NCBI RefSeq assembly: GCF_000191045.1
Contig: NC_015185.1
Location: 372,001 to 436,000, forward strand
Length of the DNA stretch: 64,000 nt
Direction of reading: 5' to 3'
DNA from: Desulfurobacterium thermolithotrophum DSM 11699
Lineage (GTDB): Bacteria > Aquificota > Aquificia > Desulfurobacteriales > Desulfurobacteriaceae
Both the position numbers and the translations under genes were made by a program. Shown here one piece after another: positions 1 through 9,111 of the stretch. The notes under the pieces are model-generated. The model was given only the letters and a program-made list of their open reading frames with translations, had not been told where the DNA came from and did no database searches. Every line of letters begins with the position of its first letter. Position 1 is the first letter of the stretch.

Positions 1-27
1 ATAATAAGCCATTTTAAGCTTTAACAT
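1..27 (-). CDS. Start of an unidentified gene cut by the window edge
   Basis: An ATG at 27 is preceded by GGAGG (38-34) with a 6-base spacer, inside the last codons of hdrA. The frame reads MLKLKMAYY and then leaves the window; a second in-frame ATG lies at 12. The gene overlaps the hdrA stop, so it is probably co-transcribed and may encode an HdrA partner, but too little is visible to name it. Confidence 0.45.
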
Positions 28-2311
28 AGTTATCCTCCTTCAATTTGGTTAGAACTTCGTTCATTTTCCTTATAGAGTTGGCCAATTTCTTCCAGTTGGG
101 AACACCTATGTATTCCCATTTCACCAGTTTGTTGTTGACTCCAAGTAACCGCAAACTTTCATTAAGCATTTCTATCCTTCTTTCCTGCATATAGTTACCC
201 CACACGTGATGACAGTTGTGTTCAGGACATCCTGCTACAATAATTCCGTCTGCCAAATTTCTGCTCAATATTTCGTTAATAACTTCAAGGCTTAAAGAGG
301 CAGAACATCTTACTCTTATACTTCTAAAGTTTTCAGGAAGTTTTTCTCCATTTACTCCCATTAAATCTGCTGCACCGTAGGCACACCAGTAACAGAGAAA
401 AGCGAGAATTCTAGGTTTATCTTTTGGAAGATGCTTAAAGGCTACTTCTACCATCTTCAGTATTTGTTCGTCTTCAAGATTAGAGAAATTGATGGCTTTA
501 GATGGACATGCAGCGTAACAGAGGCCACAACCTCTACACAAATTAGGATCTATTTCTATCCAGTTGTCTTCAGGAGTTTTTCCTTTCTTTACAGAAATTG
601 CTCCGTGTGGACAACACATAAGACAAGTTTCACACCTAGAACACTTGTCTTGGTCAATCTGGGCATAATATTTCTTTTCTCTTCCCTTTAAATCTTTGTA
701 AATCTTAGGAGCAACTCCTAAAGCAGATTCTATACTTTCCTGAACGTCTTTGAATCCTTTTGCTGTTCCAATGACGTAGACTCTTTCTACAAAACTTTCA
801 AGTGGATTAATAACTCTCGGCTGGAATTCAAGCGGAAATCCGTAAATATCTGTATACATATTTAACATTTGAGTTATTCTTGCCTGGGCAGGAACAAGTG
901 GTTCAGCCAGAACTGCTAAATTAGCTGTAAATTCTCCTTTCTCAGTTTTTATTCTTAATTTTCCTTTTCCTTCTCTTTCTACCTTTTCAACTACTGTTTG
1001 AATGAACTCAACCCCTCCAGCTTCTGCTCTCTTTCTAAATTCTTCAAAGGCGCGTCCTGTTGTTCTTAAACTGCGGTAAAAGATTCTCACTTTAATATCT
1101 GGCATCTGTTTGGCAAGTAAGGCAGCAATCTTTGCAGTCTCAAGGCAACATAATCTTGAACAGTAGCCTTCTTCATCTTTTTTACACAGAATAAAAGCTA
1201 TTTCCTTAGGCTTATTTCCGAAAAAGTTGTTTGCACTATATCTTTGATACTCTGTAAGTGTTATTACTTCTGGAAATTCATAACCTAATTCTCTATATTG
1301 GGATACATCTCCTCCTTTTAATCCTGTTGCGATAACAATTGCACCAACTTCCTCTTCTATCGTTTCACTTTCAGCCTGTAAATTTATTGCCTGAGTTGGA
1401 CAGACCTTTTCACATTCTCCACAAAAGATACATGCAGCTTCATCTATGTGATAGACATCGGGAATGGCTAAAGGAAACGGTTTATAAATAGCTTTTCTCT
1501 TTGTTTTCCCAAGATTGAACTCATTAGGAACTTCAACAGGACATACTTTCTCACATTCTCCACAGGCTATGCACTTATCAGGATTTATCTTTATTGATTT
1601 TCTTCTTATTTTTACTTTAAAGGTTCCACTATCTTTTTCTATGTCTTCTATTTCTGAGTTTGTAAGTACTTTTATTCTGTCTCTCAACATGGTTTCTCTA
1701 CCGACTACAGGTAAAACGCACTGACTGGTACAAACGGAAGGATAACTTTCAGATTGCCAGAGAGCGGGAATAGAGGCTGTCAAACCTCCTAGATAAGGTT
1801 TTTCCTCTACGATAACTGATTCCACGCCTATATCTGCTAAAGCTTGAGCGCATGATTGACCTGCAACCCCTCCCCCAACAATTAAAACTCTTTTCTTAAG
1901 TTTTTCTTTTAGAGCTCCTACATTGGTTTTAAGTTTTTCGTAAGCCATTAGGAGCATATCTTTTGCTTTTGCGTTTATTCCTTCTATGTTGTCGTGAATC
2001 ATTACGCATTGTTCTCTCAAATTTAACGTTTCAAACATCGCAGGATCTATCTGGAGAAACTTGAGCAGCTTTTGAATTCTATCTTCGTTAAACTGTAAAG
2101 AAGATCTCTCAGAACAACCACCAAATATTAAGCTGCTAACTTTTCCTCGCAGAGATTCTAGCTGCTTCTCAGGGGATTTACATAAGTCTTTTGTAATAAT
2201 TACTTCTTCAACTCCTGGTAGTTTAAGTGCAAGTTCTTTAAGTTCTTTGAAGTTAATCTTTTGGTTGATTTGCTCTCCGCAACTACAAAAAACCACTCCA
2301 ACCTTTTTCAT
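14..2311 (-). CDS. hdrA: HdrA-like heterodisulfide reductase subunit A fused to an MvhD/FlpD domain
   Basis: A 765-residue iron-sulfur flavoprotein. HdrA carries the FAD that splits or confurcates electrons between ferredoxin and a second acceptor. Visible are an N-terminal cysteine-containing domain (CSCGE near 9-13), an FAD-binding GGGVAG motif at 146-151, and four CxxCxxCxxxC ferredoxin motifs. Two of these lie at 247-257 and 294-304 and two after residue about 560. The last 120 or so residues form an MvhD/FlpD-type domain (LCYWCAYGAADLMG, then GCPEHNCHH) that normally passes electrons in from a hydrogenase or dehydrogenase. The gene has its own promoter and a GAGG ribosome binding site. 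No hdrB or hdrC is visible; a partner may follow beyond the left edge. The family is certain, the substrate is not. Confidence 0.9.
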   Translation of the reverse strand: MKKVGVVFCSCGEQINQKINFKELKELALKLPGVEEVIITKDLCKSPEKQLESLRGKVSSLIFGGCSERSSLQFNEDRIQKLLKFLQIDPAMFETLNLREQCVMIHDNIEGINAKAKDMLLMAYEKLKTNVGALKEKLKKRVLIVGGGVAGQSCAQALADIGVESVIVEEKPYLGGLTASIPALWQSESYPSVCTSQCVLPVVGRETMLRDRIKVLTNSEIEDIEKDSGTFKVKIRRKSIKINPDKCIACGECEKVCPVEVPNEFNLGKTKRKAIYKPFPLAIPDVYHIDEAACIFCGECEKVCPTQAINLQAESETIEEEVGAIVIATGLKGGDVSQYRELGYEFPEVITLTEYQRYSANNFFGNKPKEIAFILCKKDEEGYCSRLCCLETAKIAALLAKQMPDIKVRIFYRSLRTTGRAFEEFRKRAEAGGVEFIQTVVEKVEREGKGKLRIKTEKGEFTANLAVLAEPLVPAQARITQMLNMYTDIYGFPLEFQPRVINPLESFVERVYVIGTAKGFKDVQESIESALGVAPKIYKDLKGREKKYYAQIDQDKCSRCETCLMCCPHGAISVKKGKTPEDNWIEIDPNLCRGCGLCYAACPSKAINFSNLEDEQILKMVEVAFKHLPKDKPRILAFLCYWCAYGAADLMGVNGEKLPENFRSIRVRCSASLSLEVINEILSRNLADGIIVAGCPEHNCHHVWGNYMQERRIEMLNESLRLLGVNNKLVKWEYIGVPNWKKLANSIRKMNEVLTKLKEDNYVKA

Positions 2312-2346
2312 TTTTTACCTCTCTTTAATTGGTTAACTAATATTTA

Positions 2347-2375
2347 ATTATATTATCTACATTGGATAATTACAA
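2347..2375 (-). promoter_or_regulatory. Predicted sigma-70 type promoter of hdrA
   Basis: On the minus strand TTGTAA (2375-2370) is followed by exactly 17 bases and then a perfect TATAAT (2352-2347). Transcription would start near 2340, about 30 bases before the hdrA ATG at 2311. It is the best promoter match I found in the window. Confidence 0.55.
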
Positions 2376-2381
2376 TTGGCT

Positions 2382-2429
2382 TTAGAGATACTCTGCTAAG
2401 GTATTGCTTTTATAGTTAGTATCTCCTAA
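2382..2429. repeat. Inverted repeat upstream of the hdrA promoter
   Basis: TTAGAGATACT (2382-2392) is mirrored by AGTATCTCCTAA (2418-2429). That makes eleven pairs with one bulged base, around a 25-base centre. It lies just upstream of the -35 box of hdrA and about 90 bases after truB. It could be an operator or an RNA stem. No T-run follows on the minus strand, so a terminator is less likely. Confidence 0.35.
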
Positions 2430-2517
2430 TTAAAGTTTAATTTAAACCTAAAGAAACAAGACCTCAACGGAGACTATTTAAAAAATCCAGCTTATGGAAA
2501 TTTCTATTTAGAAAAAT

Positions 2518-3366
2518 TTAAGACAAAACTTTCTCAGGTTTTAAAAGATTAGACTTGACAATTCCTACTCCTAGGAACTTATCAGCAGAAAAAACTTTAT
2601 AAAGACCATCTAATGCGTTTACCTTTATCTTTACTCCGTTTCTAAACTTTTTTCCATCATCTATTGAAATTTTCATTTCTGGCATGTCTAAAAGTTTATC
2701 AATTGGGATTAAGAATTCCTTTATATTTTCTCTATTTAGCTTTGAAAGTGAAATAGCTTTATCAATCGTAATTTTTCCTACTTTTGTTCTTCTTAATTCT
2801 GTAACAACGGCAGCACAGCCGAGAGCTCTTCCAATATCATAAACTAAAGATCTTATATAAGTTCCCGATGAACAACATACTTCAAGTTCAAAATCTGGAT
2901 AATTAAAACTTATAAGCTTTAAAGAATAAATCTTTATCTTTCTTGGTTTTAATTCTACCTTTTCTCCTTTTCTTGCAAGCTCATAGGCTCTCTTTCCTTT
3001 TATTCTTATGGCAGAATAAGGAGGAGGCACTTGTTCTATTTCTCCTTTGAAGTTATTAAGAACTTTTAAAAGATCTTCCTTTTTTATTTCTTGACACGGA
3101 ACTTCCTTTAAATTTCCATCTATGTCATACGTATCGCTTGAAAGTCCAAATCTTCCTTTAACGACATAACATTTATCTTGCTTTAAAAGATATTCAGAAA
3201 ATCTTGTTGCCTTTCCAACAGCAAGAATCAAAAGTCCGGTTGCAAGTGGATCAAGAGTTCCTGTATGACCAATTTTCTTTATTCCTAAAAAACGTTTTAT
3301 TACTCTTACAACTTCCGTAGATGTAATTCCACTAGGTTTATCAATCAACAAAAATCCTTTTACCAT
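2518..3366 (-). CDS. truB: tRNA pseudouridine-55 synthase TruB
   Basis: A 282-residue TruB-type pseudouridine synthase, which isomerises U55 in the T-loop of tRNAs. The N-terminus MVKGFLLIDKPSGITS is the family signature. The catalytic aspartate sits in GHTGTLDPLATGLL. A small C-terminal RNA-binding region follows the catalytic domain. I place the start at the ATG at 3366, one base after the pilQ stop, rather than at an in-frame TTG at 3378, because conservation begins at MVKG. It is the last gene of the secretion/pilus operon and is probably translated by coupling with pilQ. Confidence 0.95.
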   Translation of the reverse strand: MVKGFLLIDKPSGITSTEVVRVIKRFLGIKKIGHTGTLDPLATGLLILAVGKATRFSEYLLKQDKCYVVKGRFGLSSDTYDIDGNLKEVPCQEIKKEDLLKVLNNFKGEIEQVPPPYSAIRIKGKRAYELARKGEKVELKPRKIKIYSLKLISFNYPDFELEVCCSSGTYIRSLVYDIGRALGCAAVVTELRRTKVGKITIDKAISLSKLNRENIKEFLIPIDKLLDMPEMKISIDDGKKFRNGVKIKVNALDGLYKVFSADKFLGVGIVKSNLLKPEKVLS

Positions 3367-3367
3367 C

Positions 3368-5296
3368 TCATTCAACAACTTTAGGTGTAATAAAAATTAG
3401 AAGATTTTTTTCAGTGAATTTTACACTTTCTTGTTTAAAAAGCCAGCCTAATAAAGGAATATTGGAAATTACAGGTACTCCTGTTTTAGATTTTGATTTT
3501 TCTTTTTCATAAATACCACCAATTACTATTGTGTTACCGTTAGCAACCTTTATTCTCGATTTGACGTTACGAGTATCTATAGCTGGTTCATTACTTCCTG
3601 TAAGTGCAACGTGTTCGTAGTTAGGACTATCTTTACGAACCTCTAAATCTAAAATAATTTCATTATTGTTTGTTATGTGAGGCTTTACTTTTAAAATAAG
3701 AGAGGCTCTTTTAAAACTGACAGTATAAGTTGTCGCACCACCAGAAGCTACAGTACTTTCTCTATAGGGAATTTCTATACCTTGTTCTATTGTGGCTTCT
3801 TGATTGTTTAGAGTAAGTACTTCTGGACTAGAAACTATTTTTGCATTTCCATCAAGTTGTAAAGCTTTAAGAGCGATTTCAACTTTTAAATTCTGAGACT
3901 TATTTAAAATGCCTAAAGCTAGAGTACTTTCACCTACCGGTATATTATATAAACTTGAATAGGACGTTTCATTTATAAAAGGTAGCACTCCTGTATTACT
4001 TCCAAGGCCAAAGCCGTAACTACCAGTAATATAAGAGGAAGGAGGCGTTCCCATATGATTATATCCACCGATTAACCAACCAAAACCAAAATCCTTTGCT
4101 GCACTGGTGGAAATTTGAACTATTTTCGCTTTTACTATTACTTGTTTCATAGGTTTATCTAGTTTTTTTAAAAGATTCATAATTTCCTGGTAATGTTTTT
4201 TTGTAACTGTAAGTAAAAGAGAATTTGTTGATTTATTTACTGTTATTCTTTCTCTTTTGTCTAGTTTTTTAACTAATTCCTTTATTTCTTTTTCTATTTC
4301 TTCAGCATTTGCATAGTTAAGATTTACTATGTATGTTTTTGTAGGCTCTTGTAATTCTTGTTTAATAATCTTTGTTTTAGGTAAAATACGCATATAGTTT
4401 TCAGTTTCTTTATAAGTTAAACCAAGAGGAGTAAGTACTGCTTCTAAGGCATCTTTCCAAAAAACTGGTTTTTCAAAATCTATGCTAACAGTTCCCTTTA
4501 CTTCTGGATCAAATACGATATTTATTCCCGCAATATTTGCAATTGCTTTTACTACAGACCTAACGTCAGCATTGTTAAATTTCAAAGATATGTATTTTTT
4601 ATTAGTAGGATTTAAAGAATTAAAAGATGTTTTTGTAGGTACAGACATTTCAAAAATTTTTAGTTTTACTTTGTTATCTTTTACAACTATCTCCGCAGGA
4701 CTAGACTTTACTAAGTGTACTTTTATTGTGCTGCCTTGAGAGTTACTAAATACTTCTATATTTTTTATTAGTTTTGAGTTTGGAGAAATAGTAAAATTTT
4801 TAAGTTTCAAACCTGAAATATCTATAATATAAGTATTAGCTGACTTTTTATAGAAAATATTTGCAGGATTCTTTATCAAATTTATATCTAAAATTTCTCC
4901 TTTTGAAAATTTTTTAAGAGAAATGTTTGGTCTAACAATATCAGAAGGAATGATCTTCAGCCTAATTAAATTTTTCTCAGATAGAGACTCTAATCTTGCT
5001 GTTTTCTTAAGCTTAAAATCTACAATCGTATCTCTTCCTATAGGTTTTATGGTTACCTTTTTTATAAGATCTCCTCTTTCTCCAATTGTAAATGACCTAT
5101 TAAGAGTGCAGTTTTCTAATTTAACGCTTATTTCTTTGTTGTCTTTTATTAATGGAACAACTTCACAATTACCTTTCTTTTGAAAACTTATTTCAAAAAT
5201 ATTTTTATCATAAATAGCATTTAATTCTGTTATAGTACCTGCATTTGCAATAGTACTAACGGATAAAAGTAAGACTGGTATTAACCACTTACTCAT
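3368..5296 (-). CDS. pilQ: PilQ-type outer-membrane secretin
   Basis: A 642-residue protein with a cleavable signal peptide (hydrophobic run ending ANAG near residue 20). Two AMIN-like beta domains follow (about 21-210), which bind peptidoglycan in PilQ. Next come a secretin/TonB short domain (about 235-300), an N1-like domain and the C-terminal secretin barrel. The late signature VPVISNIPLLGWLFK is typical of secretins. It would form the outer-membrane pore through which a type IV pilus passes. It lies directly after pilP, separated by 4 bases. This is the second secretin of the operon; the first is the gene at 10696-12588. Confidence 0.93.
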   Translation of the reverse strand: MSKWLIPVLLLSVSTIANAGTITELNAIYDKNIFEISFQKKGNCEVVPLIKDNKEISVKLENCTLNRSFTIGERGDLIKKVTIKPIGRDTIVDFKLKKTARLESLSEKNLIRLKIIPSDIVRPNISLKKFSKGEILDINLIKNPANIFYKKSANTYIIDISGLKLKNFTISPNSKLIKNIEVFSNSQGSTIKVHLVKSSPAEIVVKDNKVKLKIFEMSVPTKTSFNSLNPTNKKYISLKFNNADVRSVVKAIANIAGINIVFDPEVKGTVSIDFEKPVFWKDALEAVLTPLGLTYKETENYMRILPKTKIIKQELQEPTKTYIVNLNYANAEEIEKEIKELVKKLDKRERITVNKSTNSLLLTVTKKHYQEIMNLLKKLDKPMKQVIVKAKIVQISTSAAKDFGFGWLIGGYNHMGTPPSSYITGSYGFGLGSNTGVLPFINETSYSSLYNIPVGESTLALGILNKSQNLKVEIALKALQLDGNAKIVSSPEVLTLNNQEATIEQGIEIPYRESTVASGGATTYTVSFKRASLILKVKPHITNNNEIILDLEVRKDSPNYEHVALTGSNEPAIDTRNVKSRIKVANGNTIVIGGIYEKEKSKSKTGVPVISNIPLLGWLFKQESVKFTEKNLLIFITPKVVE

Positions 5297-5300
5297 TAAT

Positions 5301-5714
5301 TTAACCCTCCTTATCTACTTTAAGCTCTATAATTTTTTTCTTTAACTTCTTTTTCTTTTTATAATACTTTACCAAAATAACCTTATTGATAGTAATTTCC
5401 TTAATTTTTGTATCTGAAGATATAGGATCTCCAGGTTTTAACATATAAACTTTTCCTGTTGCTGGATCCGAAACAACAAGAGAATAAGAATTAGCACTTC
5501 CGATAATACCTTCTATTTTAAGTTCTTTTAGATTTTTTCCAAGTACACTCTTAAAAAGCCTTAAGGAAGAAGATGTTTTTTTCGGCTTTATATGTGTATA
5601 TTTATTATCAAGTATAAATAACTTCTTAAATGGATTAACAAAGGGATCTGAAATTTCAGTAGAATAAGAACTACAAGGCATAAATAAGAATAGCAAAATC
5701 AGTAATACTTTCAT
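5301..5714 (-). CDS. pilP: PilP-like periplasmic clamp protein
   Basis: A 137-residue protein with an N-terminal hydrophobic segment and a cysteine at residue 14, although the context FMPC is a poor lipobox. The C-terminal half (KELKIEGIIG...MLKPGDPI) matches the PilP/GspC homology-region fold, a small beta domain that links the inner-membrane PilNO ring to the PilQ secretin. The tail is very lysine-rich. Position between pilO and pilQ supports the call; sequence alone would be weaker. Confidence 0.8.
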   Translation of the reverse strand: MKVLLILLFLFMPCSSYSTEISDPFVNPFKKLFILDNKYTHIKPKKTSSSLRLFKSVLGKNLKELKIEGIIGSANSYSLVVSDPATGKVYMLKPGDPISSDTKIKEITINKVILVKYYKKKKKLKKKIIELKVDKEG

Positions 5715-5719
5715 TGCTT

Positions 5720-6307
5720 TTACCTCTTCAAGCTAAAAGCTTTTATTTCAAGATTAACGTTTACTGTATATTTTGTCTTCTTTTTATCTTTTTCTAAATT
5801 ATAAATGGAGTTTATTGAAAAATTGCCAAAATTAAGTATTCTATTGGCTTTTGATAAGTTTTCACACCAATGAATAAATTGAGGGTAAGTACTTTTTAAT
5901 TCTATTTTGTATGGAATTTCTACGTAATACTTTTTATCCATAGGTAGCTTTCTTTGAATATTAACAATAGTTACACCGCTATCAGCATCTGATATAGAAC
6001 GAATTATTTTGCTTACTTCTTCTTTTCCTGTTGGCAGTTTTGATTCAATTATTAAAAGTTCTTTTCTTAAAGTAGTAATTTCTCTTTCCAATTTATCTTT
6101 CCTTTTCTTGGCAATTTTTAGCCTGTTTACCGTTGACTCAAGAGATTCAAGCTTTCTCTTTTCTGTTAATAATTGTTCTTTTAATGGGGTTATGCGTAAA
6201 AAGTATAGACACCAAAAAAGAAAAGCGATTAAAATTATGATAATAAACCATCTTTGCCATCTTGGAATTTCCAGCCACTTTTCATAAAAATTAATGAGGA
6301 ATTCCAT
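5720..6307 (-). CDS. pilO: PilO-like type IV pilus inner-membrane protein
   Basis: A 195-residue bitopic membrane protein: a short cytoplasmic end, one transmembrane helix (about 20-38), a coiled coil (about 45-95) and a C-terminal ferredoxin-like domain. This is the PilO/GspM architecture. PilO pairs with PilN to form the alignment complex that ties PilM in the cytoplasm to PilP and PilQ. It overlaps the end of pilN by 17 bases, which indicates coupled translation. Confidence 0.87.
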   Translation of the reverse strand: MEFLINFYEKWLEIPRWQRWFIIIILIAFLFWCLYFLRITPLKEQLLTEKRKLESLESTVNRLKIAKKRKDKLEREITTLRKELLIIESKLPTGKEEVSKIIRSISDADSGVTIVNIQRKLPMDKKYYVEIPYKIELKSTYPQFIHWCENLSKANRILNFGNFSINSIYNLEKDKKKTKYTVNVNLEIKAFSLKR

Positions 6308-6854
6308 TTCTTAACTCCAAATTAACTTGAAACTTATAGTAATTTATCTGTTTATGAAGATTTTTAAATTCTATAGTTTCTAAGTTTGCATTTTTGAATG
6401 TTACTGTTCCAAGATTTTTATCTAATTCTTTAAGAAAAGTATATAAATTCTTAAGATTTTTTGAGTTTCCTGTTAGATTTATGGAATTATCTTGATACGA
6501 AAGAGAGCTTAACCATATACCCGAAACATACTTTTTGTTTCCAAAAAAGTAAAGAAATGAGGGAACATGTCTTTTCCTTTCAAGTTCTTTAACAACTGTT
6601 AGCTTTTTCTGGAGCTCTTTCCTATACTCAGCTAATTCCTTTTCTTTTTTCTCGATGTTTTTAAGCTTACTTTTTTCTAGTTCCAGTTTTCTTATTTCAT
6701 CCTTTGTTTTAACTAATTCTGTGTTAATAGAACGTTCCCAATACTGTTCAATAGAAAGAACACTTAGCAGTAAAAAAATAGTAAAGACTATATCAGGATG
6801 AAAATACTTAGCAAGTATTGACTTTTTTTCTTCAGCAAAGTTAAATCTTAACAT
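6291..6854 (-). CDS. pilN: PilN-like type IV pilus inner-membrane protein
   Basis: About 187 residues beginning MLRFNFAEEK, the conserved short PilN tail that docks into PilM. A transmembrane helix (about 20-38), a coiled coil and a C-terminal alpha/beta domain follow. I chose the ATG at 6854 over an in-frame GTG at 6863 because an AGGGTG ribosome binding site stands a normal distance before it and because the PilM-binding motif starts there. It overlaps the pilM stop. Confidence 0.87.
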   Translation of the reverse strand: MLRFNFAEEKKSILAKYFHPDIVFTIFLLLSVLSIEQYWERSINTELVKTKDEIRKLELEKSKLKNIEKKEKELAEYRKELQKKLTVVKELERKRHVPSFLYFFGNKKYVSGIWLSSLSYQDNSINLTGNSKNLKNLYTFLKELDKNLGTVTFKNANLETIEFKNLHKQINYYKFQVNLELRNGIPH

Positions 6855-7890
6855 TGCTATCACCCTTATATCTTAAGCTTAATCCTGCAGCAATTCCAAA
6901 TTCTTCATAATTATCTAAATTGTCGAATTTAAAAGGAAATCCTTTATAGACTTCTTTTCCTGTTAATTCCTTAACAACATCTACTAAGCCTTCTATCTTT
7001 GAAGAACCACCAAAAAAATAGATTTCATTTACATCCTGATTAAAGCGATCTTTAAAATTTTCAATTGTCCAAAGTATCTCTGTTGTAATTTTTTTTATTG
7101 CTCTAACGATTACTTTATCAAAAACTTCCTTATAGGTAACATCCTTTGTGCTAGTTCCTTTCTTTAGTTTCTCTGCATCTTCAAAACTAAGCATAAACTC
7201 TTTCTGAATTTGTTCAGTAATAGAATAACCACCATATTCAACGTTTCGAGTTACATAAGGATATCCACCAAAGGAAATTATAATTCTCGTAAAAGAAGCT
7301 CCAAAGTCAACAAGACAAACAGGAGATGCTGTTTTTTCTGGATAGTTAAGGTAAAATTGATTATTGAAAGCAGCTGGTTCTATATCAACAATCACAGGAT
7401 TTAAACCAGCTTTCTCAACAACACTTACTCTTTCTTTTAAGAATTCTTTTTTCACAGCAGCAATAGCAACATCTATACCTTTTTTTTCTATAGAGACAGG
7501 TAAAACTTTGTAATCTATCTTTACTTGCGTTAGTTCTTGAGGAGTCATCATGCTTTGAATATAGTTCATAACAGCTTCTTCTATTTTCTTTGAAGGAGGA
7601 ATACTAATAACGCTGTAAAAGCAGGAAGATAAAGGTACGTGAATTGCTACGTTCTTTTCTTCTATTTTGTTAGTTTTGAAAATTTCTTTCAAGTAGGAAG
7701 CAAGTAAAAATAAATCAACAATTTCTGTACCAGCAAAAACTTGCTCCTCGTAAATGTATTCCGATTTTGTTTTAAGTTTAAAAGTATCTTTGTCTTTTTT
7801 TAACTGAACGAGTTTTATGCTGTATGAACCAATATCAAGACCTGGAAGGTAGTAATGTTCACCCTTTAAAAATCTTGTTAACCATCCCAT
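6841..7890 (-). CDS. pilM: PilM actin-like ATPase of the pilus assembly platform
   Basis: A 349-residue cytoplasmic protein of the PilM/FtsA-like actin fold. The phosphate-1 loop is seen in LDIGSYSIKLVQL near residue 18, phosphate-2 in VDFGASFTRI, and the adenosine motif in IYFFGGSSKIEG. PilM binds the N-terminal tail of PilN and couples the motor ATPases to the inner-membrane ring. Within this operon it takes the place that GspL would have in a pure type II secretion system. Confidence 0.93.
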   Translation of the reverse strand: MGWLTRFLKGEHYYLPGLDIGSYSIKLVQLKKDKDTFKLKTKSEYIYEEQVFAGTEIVDLFLLASYLKEIFKTNKIEEKNVAIHVPLSSCFYSVISIPPSKKIEEAVMNYIQSMMTPQELTQVKIDYKVLPVSIEKKGIDVAIAAVKKEFLKERVSVVEKAGLNPVIVDIEPAAFNNQFYLNYPEKTASPVCLVDFGASFTRIIISFGGYPYVTRNVEYGGYSITEQIQKEFMLSFEDAEKLKKGTSTKDVTYKEVFDKVIVRAIKKITTEILWTIENFKDRFNQDVNEIYFFGGSSKIEGLVDVVKELTGKEVYKGFPFKFDNLDNYEEFGIAAGLSLRYKGDSNVKI

Positions 7891-7902
7891 CCCATTATAT
7901 CC

Positions 7903-9111
7903 TTATACTTTCTTTATTGTACTTATCTCTACAATAGGTAGTAATAATGAAAATACGATAAAACCAACAATCAATCCGATTATTATCATAATAGCAGGTT
8001 CTAGCATAGAGGTCAAATTCTTTGTGTATATTTCCACTTCATTTCTTAAGAATTTTGAAACCTTTGAAAGGAGCTCTGCTAACCTTCCACTTTGCTCTCC
8101 TGCTTTGATAAGTTGCAAAGCAACAGTTGGAAGTTCTTTGATTTCCTTAGAAAAAAGGGTAGCAAGGCTTTTTCCTTTTTTTAGTTCATTGTTTATAAGA
8201 AGAAGTCTTTCCTTTAAGTACTCGTTTTTAACAGTATGAGTAGCTGAAATCATAGCGTCTACAATAGGAATTCCTGCTTTTAATAAACTACTGAGAGTTT
8301 CAAAAAAGCGATTGAGTTCGATATAAAGGAAAAGCTTTCCAAATACAGGAAGTCTTAACTTAAATTTATCAAATTCTCTTTTCTTTCTCTTTTCTAAAAA
8401 AATAAAAAATAAAGTAAGAAAAACAAAAAAGATCAAAATAAAATGGTAATAGTTAATAAATCCGTTACTTATAAAAAGTGTAATCTTTGTACTAAGCGGT
8501 AAAGAAATTTTCATAGAAGTATATATAGAAACTATTTTAGGTATTACGCTGAGCATCATAAAAACAACTACACCAATGGCAACAACCAACAAAACTACCG
8601 GATAAATAAGAGCATTAATAATAGTAGATTTTAACTCCTCCCTTTTTTCAAGAATTGATGCAATTATTTCTAAACTTTGAACTAATGTACCTCCTTTTTC
8701 TCCCGACGAGACAAAACTTACTATAACAGGATCTTTTATTCCTGCTATCTTAAGAGATTCTGAAAGGCTCTTTCCTTCACGTAAATTATTTACGATTTTT
8801 GTCATAAATATCTTTTTTCTATCTTCTTTAAAGTTTTCAGAAAGAGATTCAATAGCTTCAATTAAAGGTATTCCTGCATCTAAAAGAGTAGCTAAGGTTC
8901 TAAAGAAAACAGCTAACTCTTGAACTGATAGTGCCTTTTTAAAGATAGAAAAAGAAAAGTTTCTCTTTTTAATGGCTTCCTCTTTGATTTCATAAGGAAA
9001 AATTCCTTGACTTTTTAAAATGGAAATAGCTCCCGAACGAGAAGATGCCTCAATAACTCCTTTTCTCTCTTTTCCTTCTTTATCGTAACCTTTATAAGTA
9101 AAAACTCCCAT
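7903..9111 (-). CDS. gspF: Type II secretion GspF / type IV pilus PilC platform protein
   Basis: A 402-residue inner-membrane protein with two repeated GspF cytoplasmic domains (about 65-190 and 265-390). Hydrophobic helices lie around 165-190, 215-235 and near the C-terminus. The N-terminal MGVFTYKGYDKEGKERKG is the standard opening of the family. It forms the rotating or pushing platform on which the ATPase acts. The start codon overlaps the gspE stop as TAATG. Family membership is certain; GspF and PilC cannot be told apart by sequence reading alone. Confidence 0.95.
   Translation of the reverse strand: MGVFTYKGYDKEGKERKGVIEASSRSGAISILKSQGIFPYEIKEEAIKKRNFSFSIFKKALSVQELAVFFRTLATLLDAGIPLIEAIESLSENFKEDRKKIFMTKIVNNLREGKSLSESLKIAGIKDPVIVSFVSSGEKGGTLVQSLEIIASILEKREELKSTIINALIYPVVLLVVAIGVVVFMMLSVIPKIVSIYTSMKISLPLSTKITLFISNGFINYYHFILIFFVFLTLFFIFLEKRKKREFDKFKLRLPVFGKLFLYIELNRFFETLSSLLKAGIPIVDAMISATHTVKNEYLKERLLLINNELKKGKSLATLFSKEIKELPTVALQLIKAGEQSGRLAELLSKVSKFLRNEVEIYTKNLTSMLEPAIMIIIGLIVGFIVFSLLLPIVEISTIKKV

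Noticed and set aside
431-691. Plus-strand open frames opposite hdrA and many similar ones across the window
   Set aside because: They lie opposite or inside well-supported genes, lack ribosome binding sites, and their translations look like antisense shadows.
5301-5714. PilP as a clear lipoprotein
   Set aside because: A cysteine follows the hydrophobic segment but the preceding residues (FMP) do not form a lipobox.
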